Origin: Nitrospiraceae bacterium
GTDB lineage: Bacteria; Nitrospirota; Nitrospiria; Nitrospirales; Nitrospiraceae
Length of the DNA stretch: 11,500 nt
Direction of reading: 5' to 3'
NCBI GenBank assembly: GCA_011391455.1
Contig: JAABQN010000049.1
Coordinates: 1-11,500, forward strand
Below the pieces are notes generated by a model that saw only the letters and a list, made by a program, of their open reading frames with translations, was not told the origin of the DNA and did no database searches. Positions 1-6,372 of this stretch are shown piece by piece. The position numbers were made by a program, and so were the translations under genes. The first letter of the stretch is position 1. Each line of letters begins with the position of its first letter.

Positions 1-460
1 GCCAATCGGCCTTCCAATGCCAGATATTGATGTAGTGATCAAGCTGGCCCATACAAAAAAACGAGGGAGCATCGCCGAGCGGCAATCCAATCGCGACGCC
101 GTCGCGAAAGGTTCCAGGCGTCAAACGGTCGTTCTTCGTATTGTCCTGCCATTCAAGCAGAAATGCGATCTCGGTACCGTTGTGGAGCGATCGCACGGTC
201 AAGGCTCGCGCGCTCGGCTCCGGCCAAACTGGCCTGGTAATGATCTGCCCACTCAACGGAAGCGTCATCGGCGAGACCTTGGCCCAAGCGGCATCCCCTG
301 GCGCCGTCGGCAGTTCCCCTTCGATAAGACGTGCACGAATGATCATCCCCTCGGAACTGACGAGAGGCACGCCAATTCCGACCAGGACGCCGGCCACAAC
401 AAGAATAGAGAAAAATAGAAGAAGCAACAGGCGGGAAGGAATCTTCGTCGTCTTACGCAC
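1..460 (-). CDS. nxrC: Candidate NXR gamma subunit (NxrC-like, haem b-binding, ethylbenzene dehydrogenase-related), 5' part only
   Basis: The first 153 codons are visible and the gene runs off the left edge. It starts with GTG at 460, chosen because GAGGAT lies 8 nt upstream (469-474) and because this start gives a hydrophobic Sec-type signal peptide or anchor (about residues 10-34, basic MRKTTKIPSR before it). Starting at the next Met (residue 39) would remove it. After this come a Trp-rich segment, LEWQDNTKND (about 102-111), FRDGVAIGLPLG (118-129), FFCMGQ (134-139) and NIWHWKADW (145-153). These match the beta-sandwich haem domain of type II DMSO-reductase-family gamma subunits (EbdC, ClrC, DdhC type), where a Met and a Lys ligate haem b. 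Met137 is the likely Met ligand; the Lys would lie beyond the window. In an nxr locus this suggests a periplasmic electron-accepting subunit for NxrAB. It could instead be one of several paralogous gamma-like proteins not used by NXR, so the symbol is tentative. Confidence 0.72.
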   Translation of the reverse strand, partial: MRKTTKIPSRLLLLLFFSILVVAGVLVGIGVPLVSSEGMIIRARLIEGELPTAPGDAAWAKVSPMTLPLSGQIITRPVWPEPSARALTVRSLHNGTEIAFLLEWQDNTKNDRLTPGTFRDGVAIGLPLGDAPSFFCMGQLDHYINIWHWKADW

Positions 461-555
461 TATGCAAGATCCTCGGGTGACCGGCGCGAGCAGATCGTGA
501 TGGGCTCAGGCTACCACACAGGCAGAGCGAGGCCAACCCGACTACTGGCGAATTG

Positions 556-1809
556 CTACCAGAGTTTCACACGGCGAATTTTGTTTTCGCCCCGTTCGCA
601 GATATAGAGATAGCCCTGGGAGTCCAGTGAGAGTCCTACTGGAGAGTTGACGACGGCTTCCACCCCGAGAAGTCCGTCTCCATGTTTCACCGTGCCTGAA
701 GATTCTTTCGCCACGAAGCGCGCGGCGCCGCAGCCGCCCATATTCTTGTCTTCGTAACCGCTGTCTCCATTGCCTGCCACCGTCGTGATCAGGCCGGTCG
801 TCACGTCCACCTTGCGCACGCGATGATTCATCGTGTCGGAGACATAGAGATTGTCCTCCCGATCGACCACTACGGCTTCCGGCGCATGGAGCATGGCTCT
901 GATTGCCGGCTTGTCGTCACCGTCGTAACCGTACCGACACACACCGGCCACTGTCGAGATAATCCCACTACGATGATCGATGCTCCGTACGCGATTGCTG
1001 CCCTTGTCGACGAAAATGATATCGCCTTTCCCGTTTACCGTGAGCCCGACGACATCATAGAGGCAGGCATCGAACGCGAGTTTTCCATCGTCGAGGTACA
1101 TGGACATATCCAGTCCGTCGGAGCAAACCGGCATGAGCCATCCATGGTCGTCGCTGAAATCGATGCCGATGGCATCGCCGGAAAGTACCACCAGATTCCG
1201 CGCCACGAGCGGCTGCTCACGGGCTTCGTCCTCAGCAGTCCAAGTCCCGGCGATAGTCGTCACCATGCCGGTCTTGGGATCGTAGCGGCGGATTCGATGC
1301 GCCTGGGTGTCGGCGATGTACATCACGTCGTCGGGATCAAAGGCGATGGCAGCCGGCCAGGTGAGATTGGTCTCGAGGGCCGCACCATCTCCGTTGAAAC
1401 CGTGCTGCCCTGTGCCAATGATCGTGGTGATGATGCCGGTCTCACGGTCCACTTTCCTGATGCGGTTACTGCCGGAGTCACAGATATAGAGGTCGTTGTG
1501 GGAATCGAATGCGACGTCGAGCGGCAAATAGAGCCCTGCTTCCCCACAGAGGCCTTCGTCCCCGCTATAGCAGGTTTCCCCTATACCGGCGAAATTATGG
1601 AGCGTGCCTTCCCGAAGATTGACTCGCCGGATACGATCGGATCCGGACTCGGCAAAATAAAACCAGGTCTCGTCCTTGTCGAGCGCGGCGTGATGCGGCA
1701 GTGGAATTCCAGACTTGACCGCCCGTTTTCCGTCGCCGGTACTCCGGGCCTTGCCGTTGCCTGCGAAGGTTTCGATATAGCCGATCGCAAGCTGAAGCTC
1801 GGTTTCCAT
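556..1809 (-). CDS. NHL-repeat beta-propeller protein
   Basis: A 417-residue protein made almost entirely of NHL-type blades. The repeated unit reads like LYICDSGSNRIRKVD followed by TGIITTIIGTG and GFNGDG. About six units can be seen, near residues 10-75, 76-130, 131-185, 186-290 (longer and degenerate), 291-345 and 346-417. The C-terminal strand ends at KIRRVKLW, and the N-terminal IETFAG strand probably closes the ring. I see no signal peptide or membrane segment, so it looks cytoplasmic. There is no catalytic motif; the family usually serves as a binding scaffold. The gene begins 25 nt after the tatA stop and is probably co-transcribed. Its ribosome site is poor (AGGA only 2 nt from the ATG), which suggests coupling to tatA translation or low expression. 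An in-frame stop lies 5 codons upstream of the ATG, so the start cannot move far. A role in NXR assembly is inferred from position only. Confidence 0.85.
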   Translation of the reverse strand: METELQLAIGYIETFAGNGKARSTGDGKRAVKSGIPLPHHAALDKDETWFYFAESGSDRIRRVNLREGTLHNFAGIGETCYSGDEGLCGEAGLYLPLDVAFDSHNDLYICDSGSNRIRKVDRETGIITTIIGTGQHGFNGDGAALETNLTWPAAIAFDPDDVMYIADTQAHRIRRYDPKTGMVTTIAGTWTAEDEAREQPLVARNLVVLSGDAIGIDFSDDHGWLMPVCSDGLDMSMYLDDGKLAFDACLYDVVGLTVNGKGDIIFVDKGSNRVRSIDHRSGIISTVAGVCRYGYDGDDKPAIRAMLHAPEAVVVDREDNLYVSDTMNHRVRKVDVTTGLITTVAGNGDSGYEDKNMGGCGAARFVAKESSGTVKHGDGLLGVEAVVNSPVGLSLDSQGYLYICERGENKIRRVKLW

Positions 1810-1834
1810 AATCCTGTAGCCCTATTCCGGCTGA

Positions 1835-2116
1835 TTAGCCGCGTGAAGCTGAATGAACCGGCGCGGCCGGCTGTTCCACGGAAGCCGATACCTGCGCCGT
1901 GGGTTGCGGCACCGCCTGCTGGGGAGCGGCTGCGGTCTGCTGCTGGGCTGCTTGAGCTTCCGGTTCGATCGCGTCCGCTTCCTGTGAGGACTTCTTGAAG
2001 CCCTTGATGGCCTTGCCGATTCCTTCCCCCAGCTGCGGCAATTTTCCTGCGCCGAAGACGATCAACACGATGAAGAGGATCAGAATCATCTCTGTAAAAC
2101 CAAGGCTCCCAAACAT
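1835..2116 (-). CDS. tatA: Sec-independent protein translocase subunit TatA
   Basis: A 93-residue protein with the complete TatA layout: a short N-terminal membrane helix (about residues 4-21), the hinge FGAGKLPQLG (21-30), an amphipathic helix with basic residues (GKAIKGFKK, 34-42), then an acidic and Gln/Ala/Pro-rich low-complexity tail. TatA oligomerises to form the pore through which TatBC-bound folded proteins with twin-arginine signals are exported. The hinge phenylalanine and glycine are those conserved in the family. The start is supported by GGAGGG 7 nt upstream (2124-2129). The gene lies between a TPR gene and an NHL gene, with no tatB or tatC in the window. Its presence near nxrA, whose product carries a Tat signal, suggests dosage or dedication to NXR export. 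TatE is an alternative name for the same type of protein. The unusual Gln/Pro/Ala tail is probably disordered. Confidence 0.93.
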   Translation of the reverse strand: MFGSLGFTEMILILFIVLIVFGAGKLPQLGEGIGKAIKGFKKSSQEADAIEPEAQAAQQQTAAAPQQAVPQPTAQVSASVEQPAAPVHSASRG

Positions 2117-2230
2117 GGTGTGTCCCTCCGTATGAATGGGGCAATGAAACTCTCCGCAGCAGCCTACTCCGTCGAAGCAGTTACTTCGGCTACGAAGAGT
2201 GGAAGCTGCGGGGTATGCGGCGAAGGAAAA
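2117..2230 (-). other. Structured spacer upstream of tatA
   Basis: This 114-nt gap between the TPR gene and tatA can fold extensively. An outer 7-bp stem pairs 2154-2160 with 2205-2211 (CCGCAGC/GCTGCGG). Inside it, the segment CTTCG at 2184-2188 can pair either with CGAAG at 2173-2177 or with CGAAG at 2193-2197, so the two small hairpins exclude one another. No U-rich tract follows, so it is not a standard terminator. The tatA ribosome site (2124-2129) lies just outside the structure. Confidence 0.4.
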
Positions 2231-3040
2231 TCAGGATGCGCTGCTCTCTTTCGCCCGCTTGGAAAATCGTTCCTTCAACCGCTTCCTCGCCTGCTCGGCC
2301 TGTTCGAACATCTTCGCCTTGTCATAAACGCTGATCAAGTTGTAGTAGGCCAGCGGCTCCTCAGGGTTCTGCTCAACAGCCTCTTCCATGACCTTGATGG
2401 CGAGATCCGTCTTCTTGTGATTCATCGCCAGCTCCATCAGCTTAAAACTGCCCTCCAGATGCTTAGGGTCCAATTCGAGCGTGCGGATATAGCATTGGAT
2501 GGCCATGTCGATAGTATTGTAGTCCGAGACTTGGGGATTATCGAGTTCGACATAGACCCCGGCAAGATTGTACCAGGTTATGGGATCGTCCGGTGTTATT
2601 TCCACGAGACGTTCGTAATACGACTTCGCTTCCATAAACTTCTTTTTGTCAGCATTGACCCGCCCGAGGTTGAAGAGCGCCAGGACGTCATGGGGAAATA
2701 CATCAAGCGCATGTTTGAATTCTGTTTCCGCTTCGTCCGTCATGGCCTTCGTTGCGTAAATCGTACCCAAATTCGAGTAGTACATGGCGAGCGACCGATT
2801 CATTTCTGTGCGGAGCCCCTCCGCCATCTCAATCGACTTCTTCACCTCGACAAGCGCATCGTCCATCCGCCCTTTGCTGAAGTACAGCTCGCCTAATCGG
2901 CAACGGGCCTGGAAATCGTCTGGCTCGACCGCCAAGAGTTTTTCAATCTCGGCGATTTCTTCGTCAGGGTTCAGCGGCTGATCGCCGGGGTCAACGATCG
3001 TCTGGCTTTGTTCAGTAGCAGAAGCGGTTGGTTCATTCAT
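2231..3040 (-). CDS. TPR-repeat protein
   Basis: A 269-residue protein with about six tetratricopeptide repeats covering nearly the whole chain, near residues 41-74, 83-116, 117-150, 151-190, 194-226 and 228-260. Typical signatures are visible, such as LGELYFSKGRMDDALVEVKK, ALFNLGRVNADKKKFMEAKS and YNLISVYDKAKMFEQAEQAR. The first 40 residues are acidic and polar. There is no signal peptide, membrane helix or enzymatic motif, so I call it a cytoplasmic protein-interaction scaffold. I chose ATG at 3040 over a TTG four codons upstream, because GGGGAA (3045-3050) precedes the ATG, although at a short 4-nt spacing, while the TTG has no ribosome site. The gene starts 26 nt after the membrane-protein stop. 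TPR proteins often assist assembly of large complexes; a link to NXR or Tat export here is inference from neighbourhood. Confidence 0.9.
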   Translation of the reverse strand: MNEPTASATEQSQTIVDPGDQPLNPDEEIAEIEKLLAVEPDDFQARCRLGELYFSKGRMDDALVEVKKSIEMAEGLRTEMNRSLAMYYSNLGTIYATKAMTDEAETEFKHALDVFPHDVLALFNLGRVNADKKKFMEAKSYYERLVEITPDDPITWYNLAGVYVELDNPQVSDYNTIDMAIQCYIRTLELDPKHLEGSFKLMELAMNHKKTDLAIKVMEEAVEQNPEEPLAYYNLISVYDKAKMFEQAEQARKRLKERFSKRAKESSAS

Positions 3041-3066
3041 ACGATTCCCCAATAGTAAAAAGTCTA

Positions 3067-4191
3067 TTAAATGTGTCCGCCTGCCAATGAGTCCGGCGTA
3101 CTGACCATGGGGGCATTCGTTGCTGACGCTGGCTCCATCGTATCGCGCCGTTGCCGATCCATGGTCAAAAGCATGGCGCCGAGCACCACCATAAGTGTCA
3201 AATTCGAGTACAGGAGCGCATACCCAGCAATAAACATCAACCCAAGGCCATACCCGGCAAGACGCCCCATGTTGAGTAACTTAATAACCGTATACGACCA
3301 GCACAACAAGCCTGTCAGGTAGAACGCAAACGGGAGGAAAAATGTGTAGCCCATGCCGAATTGAAAAATCCACCCGATGCCGTCTGCCGCCTTACGAATG
3401 TTACTGGCCATCGCAGGGTCATACCGATGGAGCAGGTAATCTAAAAACAGCATCGTTGTAAACACGGACACGGAGGTCGCCCAAAACCAGATGGCACGGC
3501 GGCGTTGCCGTTGATTGCGCGTTCGAAACGAGACGCCCTGCCCATAGGCCCACATCACCAGGATGCTGGACAAGACCAAGAGCCCTTCCCCCCCACGATG
3601 GGCCTCGTAGACCAAGGGCGGAGCTGCCACAGTTCCGATAAAACTATAGATGGTGGACACGATCTGGTAATACAGCCAGCCCCCGACTCCCAGAAGATAG
3701 GTGATACCCATCGCGCGATGCGACCATTCGGTGTGGGTGGAGAGGTACTCCACTATCAGACAGATCAACGCGATCAACGCCACCAAGTTATAAATCGCGG
3801 ATCCCAGGAAGGCAGGCGGGACCAACAAGAATCCCACCGTGAGGAGCAACAGGAGCGCAACACAGGGGATGACGATCCTGTTCGATCCCGTAAACCCACG
3901 ACTGGCCATCCGATTGACGCCCGCCACGCTCAGGGCAAGAAACAGCAGAATCGCCACAACATTGAGCAGCCACTGCCCGATCTGCGTCAGGGCCGTGAAG
4001 GTCGGGATAATCCACTCATGCTCCTGGGCCAGCTTGCTGAGATGCATCCCCAGCCGCGACACCAGCCGATACAGGATCAACTCCGAGAAGGAGACGAGCA
4101 AGACGAGTTTGATCGTGTATTGAAACAGCAGGGATTGATCGCTGAGCTTCCCTGTAATCCGGTCGATGATGGGATTCGTCGTGGCAATCAC
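3067..4191 (-). CDS. Polytopic membrane protein of unknown function
   Basis: I do not recognise a characterised family. The protein is about 374 residues and has about nine hydrophobic segments, near residues 26-45, 70-92, 105-130, 132-150, 162-187, 205-222, 235-255, 274-307 and 313-344. The last two are long and aromatic-rich. Basic loops (RTRNQRQRRR between segments 6 and 7; DRQRRD after the last) suggest cytoplasmic faces. Histidines occur mostly in loops, so there is no clear paired-haem pattern. The reading frame opens with GTG at 4200, but AAGGG (4200-4204) would overlap that codon. GTG at 4191, 8 nt downstream of AAGGG, is the better start. The gene begins shortly after the radical SAM stop (about 27 nt by this start) and ends 26 nt before the TPR gene, which indicates one operon. 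It could be a partner or target of the radical SAM protein, or an NXR membrane anchor; nothing in the sequence decides. Confidence 0.8.
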   Translation of the reverse strand: MIATTNPIIDRITGKLSDQSLLFQYTIKLVLLVSFSELILYRLVSRLGMHLSKLAQEHEWIIPTFTALTQIGQWLLNVVAILLFLALSVAGVNRMASRGFTGSNRIVIPCVALLLLLTVGFLLVPPAFLGSAIYNLVALIALICLIVEYLSTHTEWSHRAMGITYLLGVGGWLYYQIVSTIYSFIGTVAAPPLVYEAHRGGEGLLVLSSILVMWAYGQGVSFRTRNQRQRRRAIWFWATSVSVFTTMLFLDYLLHRYDPAMASNIRKAADGIGWIFQFGMGYTFFLPFAFYLTGLLCWSYTVIKLLNMGRLAGYGLGLMFIAGYALLYSNLTLMVVLGAMLLTMDRQRRDTMEPASATNAPMVSTPDSLAGGHI

Positions 4192-4218
4192 GCTATACAC
4201 CCTTGAGAGACAGGCTCA

Positions 4219-6000
4219 TCACGACCCAGTCGGCTGGGGCACAAGCACTTCCTGGGCCTTGGCCCGTGCGATATACAGCAGTCCATCGGCCATTGAGTAG
4301 TTAAACGGTAACTCGCACACGACTTCGCTGACCTTTTCGTAGACGTGCTGATACAGACGTTCCGCTTCGTCCGGCGTCATGCCTTCAGTCACTTCATAGA
4401 AGAAGCCCAGGCTCAAATCCTCTGCCGATGGGCGCATGATCCGCCTGATTCCATAGCTGCCGGGGTCGCTCATGATCGGCGCTTCTTTTTCCAAATCGAA
4501 GAGGCAGGGCTGACAAGAGAATCCGTACAATCCGTGGAGCCGCTCATTCTCCACGATAAAATTCATCGTCTCCCGGGCTTCTTCTTCCTTCTCGGTCGGG
4601 AACCCGACAATAATGTAGCAATGCACCGCAATCCCCAGGTCGATGCAATCGTCGGCAATGCGGCGCACCCATTCCTGCTTGATCCCTTTCTTCATGAAGT
4701 CCATCACGCGCTGGTTGAAGGACTCCAATCCGAATACGATCTTCAGGCACCCGGCATCCCGCATCGACGCCAGGAGTTCACGGCTCAGATGCTTTTCGAA
4801 GCGCATCTCACAAGTCCATTTGATGTCCAGCTTCTTGTCGATGATCTGCTGGCACAATCGTTTCGCCGGTGAGAGGGCTACGCACTCGTCGGTAAAGAAG
4901 AAGCGCTGCGCTCCATACCGCTGCTTGAGCCACGCCAATTCCTCGACAGTCCGGCCCGGCTCTTTCTGCCTGAAGTTCTGGTGATCCAGCGTGAGGGCGC
5001 AGAACGCGCAATCCTTGTAGTAGCAGCCTCGTGAAAACTGCACGGGCAATACCGGCTCCGGCGACAAATAGAGCCCGAGCGGGAAGCCATCGTAGTTGGG
5101 CGCCGGCAACTGGTTGATGTTTTCAGAGTAAAACGGCTGATTGACCGTAATCTTCCCATTCTGCCGATAGATCAGGTTCGGAACTTTGCTGAAATCTTTT
5201 TTTCCATCCAATTGATGAACGAGTTCAAGCAACGCAGTCTCACCTTCGAACACGATGATATCGTCGGCCAGATCGAAGAGACTCGGGCAGCGGCGCAGGT
5301 TGTCGACCAGTCTGGTGAAAATGCTACCGCCGATGGTCAGATGGATGTCAGGAGCGGTTTCCTTGATCAAACGACAGAGTGTCAGACCGGGGATAATCTG
5401 CGAAGTCGCCGTAATCGACACGCCGATCAAGTCCGGCTGATCGCCGACAATCGACTGAACGAACTGCTCACGAAAGAGCCGGATGTAAGGGTTCTGGGCT
5501 TCATCCCTGATGATCTTCATCAGGTCTTTGGATGAATAGATGGAGCAATTACCGAATTGATTGTCGACAACTGTCAGTCTGGTCGGGAAATAGAGCGTGG
5601 ACAGCACCTCCAGCCATTTATCGATGAGAAAGAGGCTTTCTTTATAGGATTCAAGATCGTAAAAGCCCTCCCCCCGGAGGGTCTCCTTAGCCGGCTCAAT
5701 CCGGTCGATGAGATAGGGAAAGCGATCCAGCGACTCCACTACTCTCGCCAAATGCTCGTCGCTTCCCGGTCCCGTTTCTCCGGTTCGTTGCCGCTCAAGC
5801 GATTGCTGTTTATCGACCAACTCCTGATAAAGCGATACTCCATAGGATTGCGTCACCACCCTGTCGAGGAGTTCGATTCCAAGATCGCGCTGAGAGACGT
5901 TCGTGACGCCACCCTGGGCCAAAAATCCCGTCAGCGAAGGGAGGCTCAGGTAGGGCTGTGATGGATGCCACGTTGGAGGAAAGAGCAGCGAAACCTTCAT
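4219..6000 (-). CDS. Radical SAM protein with B12-binding-like N-terminal domain
   Basis: A 593-residue protein. Residues about 1-265 look like the Rossmann-type cobalamin-binding domain common in this group: KVSLLFPP at the start, DLIGVSITATSQ (190-201), LTIGGSIFTRL (221-231), and EGETALLEL (252-260). The classical DxHxxG motif is missing (DLGIE instead, residues 39-43), so any cobalamin would be bound without that His. The radical SAM core follows, with RGCYYKDCAFC (Cys326, Cys331, Cys334). The spacing is Cx4Cx2C, not the commoner Cx3Cx2C, but still fits a [4Fe-4S] cluster with SAM. Supporting core strands are FFFTDECV (367-374), FGLESFNQRVMD (423-434) and IIVGFPTEKEEE (463-474). The C-terminal region has further Cys residues (496, 499, 562). 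The substrate is unknown; members methylate or rearrange peptides, lipids or cofactors. It is the first gene of the run downstream of nxrB and has its own candidate promoter. Its ribosome site is weak (GGTGGTG). Confidence 0.88.
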   Translation of the reverse strand: MKVSLLFPPTWHPSQPYLSLPSLTGFLAQGGVTNVSQRDLGIELLDRVVTQSYGVSLYQELVDKQQSLERQRTGETGPGSDEHLARVVESLDRFPYLIDRIEPAKETLRGEGFYDLESYKESLFLIDKWLEVLSTLYFPTRLTVVDNQFGNCSIYSSKDLMKIIRDEAQNPYIRLFREQFVQSIVGDQPDLIGVSITATSQIIPGLTLCRLIKETAPDIHLTIGGSIFTRLVDNLRRCPSLFDLADDIIVFEGETALLELVHQLDGKKDFSKVPNLIYRQNGKITVNQPFYSENINQLPAPNYDGFPLGLYLSPEPVLPVQFSRGCYYKDCAFCALTLDHQNFRQKEPGRTVEELAWLKQRYGAQRFFFTDECVALSPAKRLCQQIIDKKLDIKWTCEMRFEKHLSRELLASMRDAGCLKIVFGLESFNQRVMDFMKKGIKQEWVRRIADDCIDLGIAVHCYIIVGFPTEKEEEARETMNFIVENERLHGLYGFSCQPCLFDLEKEAPIMSDPGSYGIRRIMRPSAEDLSLGFFYEVTEGMTPDEAERLYQHVYEKVSEVVCELPFNYSMADGLLYIARAKAQEVLVPQPTGS

Positions 6001-6059
6001 GCTAATTCACCACCAACTTGCAGGAAAATAGGATGATTTCCCAATAAATTTGGACTCTT

Positions 6060-6089
6060 TTTATACACTCTGGTATCGGCTAAATGCAA
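6060..6089 (-). promoter_or_regulatory. Candidate sigma-70-type promoter for the radical SAM operon
   Basis: On the minus strand TTGCAT (6084-6089) is followed, 18 nt later, by TATAAA (6060-6065). The -10 box matches the consensus at five of six positions and the -35 at three. The box lies about 60 nt upstream of the ATG at 6000, downstream of both hairpins that follow nxrB, so the operon could be started separately from nxrAB. Confidence 0.4.
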
Positions 6090-6176
6090 CACTCGAAGAC
6101 CTCTCATAGTCAGCGGGCCATGGGTTTGCCCCTACAGAGATCATCAAGATGTTCAAGAAGCTAGAATAAATATCAG

Positions 6177-6220
6177 TCGCAAGATATAGCCCTCAACCAT
6201 AGGAGGGCTATATCTTGCGA
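6177..6220 (-). repeat. 18-bp perfect inverted repeat (second hairpin after nxrB)
   Basis: The arms 6177-6194 and 6203-6220 are exact reverse complements (18 bp) around the 8-nt loop AACCATAG. On the minus strand the hairpin is followed by CTGATATTTATTC, moderately U-rich in RNA; on the plus strand it is followed by A-rich sequence. It may be a second, back-up terminator for nxrAB, an RNA-stabilising 3' end, or a small dispersed repeat. Confidence 0.6.
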
Positions 6221-6299
6221 AAGAAAGTAACGTGGCAAGTGGTCTACGTTTCAGATTTTTCCATCTTCAAGCACGAAGCCTGCGAAGCAACATCCAGCG

Positions 6300-6349
6300 G
6301 TGTCGTAAACACAACGGGCAGGGAGGTCTCGTTGGACCTCCCTGCCCGT
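6300..6349 (-). terminator. Rho-independent-type terminator of nxrAB
   Basis: A perfect 15-bp GC-rich stem pairs 6314-6328 with 6335-6349 around the 6-nt loop 6329-6334. It begins 23 nt beyond the nxrB stop codon. On the minus strand it is followed by TGTGTTTACGAC, a modest U tract. The position and very stable stem support termination or 3'-end protection of the nxrAB transcript; the weak U tract means partial read-through is possible. Confidence 0.75.
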
Positions 6350-6372
6350 GCTGAAACACGCGTCCCGCGACC

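Larger units (their letters stand above)
6001..6372. other. Non-coding region between nxrB and the radical SAM operon
   Basis: This 372-nt stretch holds no believable gene on either strand. It contains two perfect hairpins (6314-6349 and 6177-6220) and a candidate minus-strand promoter (6060-6089). The 93 nt between the hairpins show nothing I can assign. The region separates two transcription units that read in the same direction. Confidence 0.7.

Noticed and set aside
17..500. Two plus-strand frames at the left edge
   Set aside because: They are antisense to the NxrC-like gene, whose signal peptide and haem-domain motifs are convincing.
823..1998. 391-codon plus-strand frame opposite the NHL gene and tatA
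   Set aside because: It crosses two well-supported minus-strand genes and its translation shows no domain.
2120..2896. 258-codon plus-strand frame opposite the TPR gene
   Set aside because: It overlaps six clear TPR units and has no ribosome site or domain of its own.
6177..6220. CRISPR repeat or insertion-sequence end
   Set aside because: There is only one inverted-repeat unit, with no repeated spacers, no transposase and no target duplication visible.
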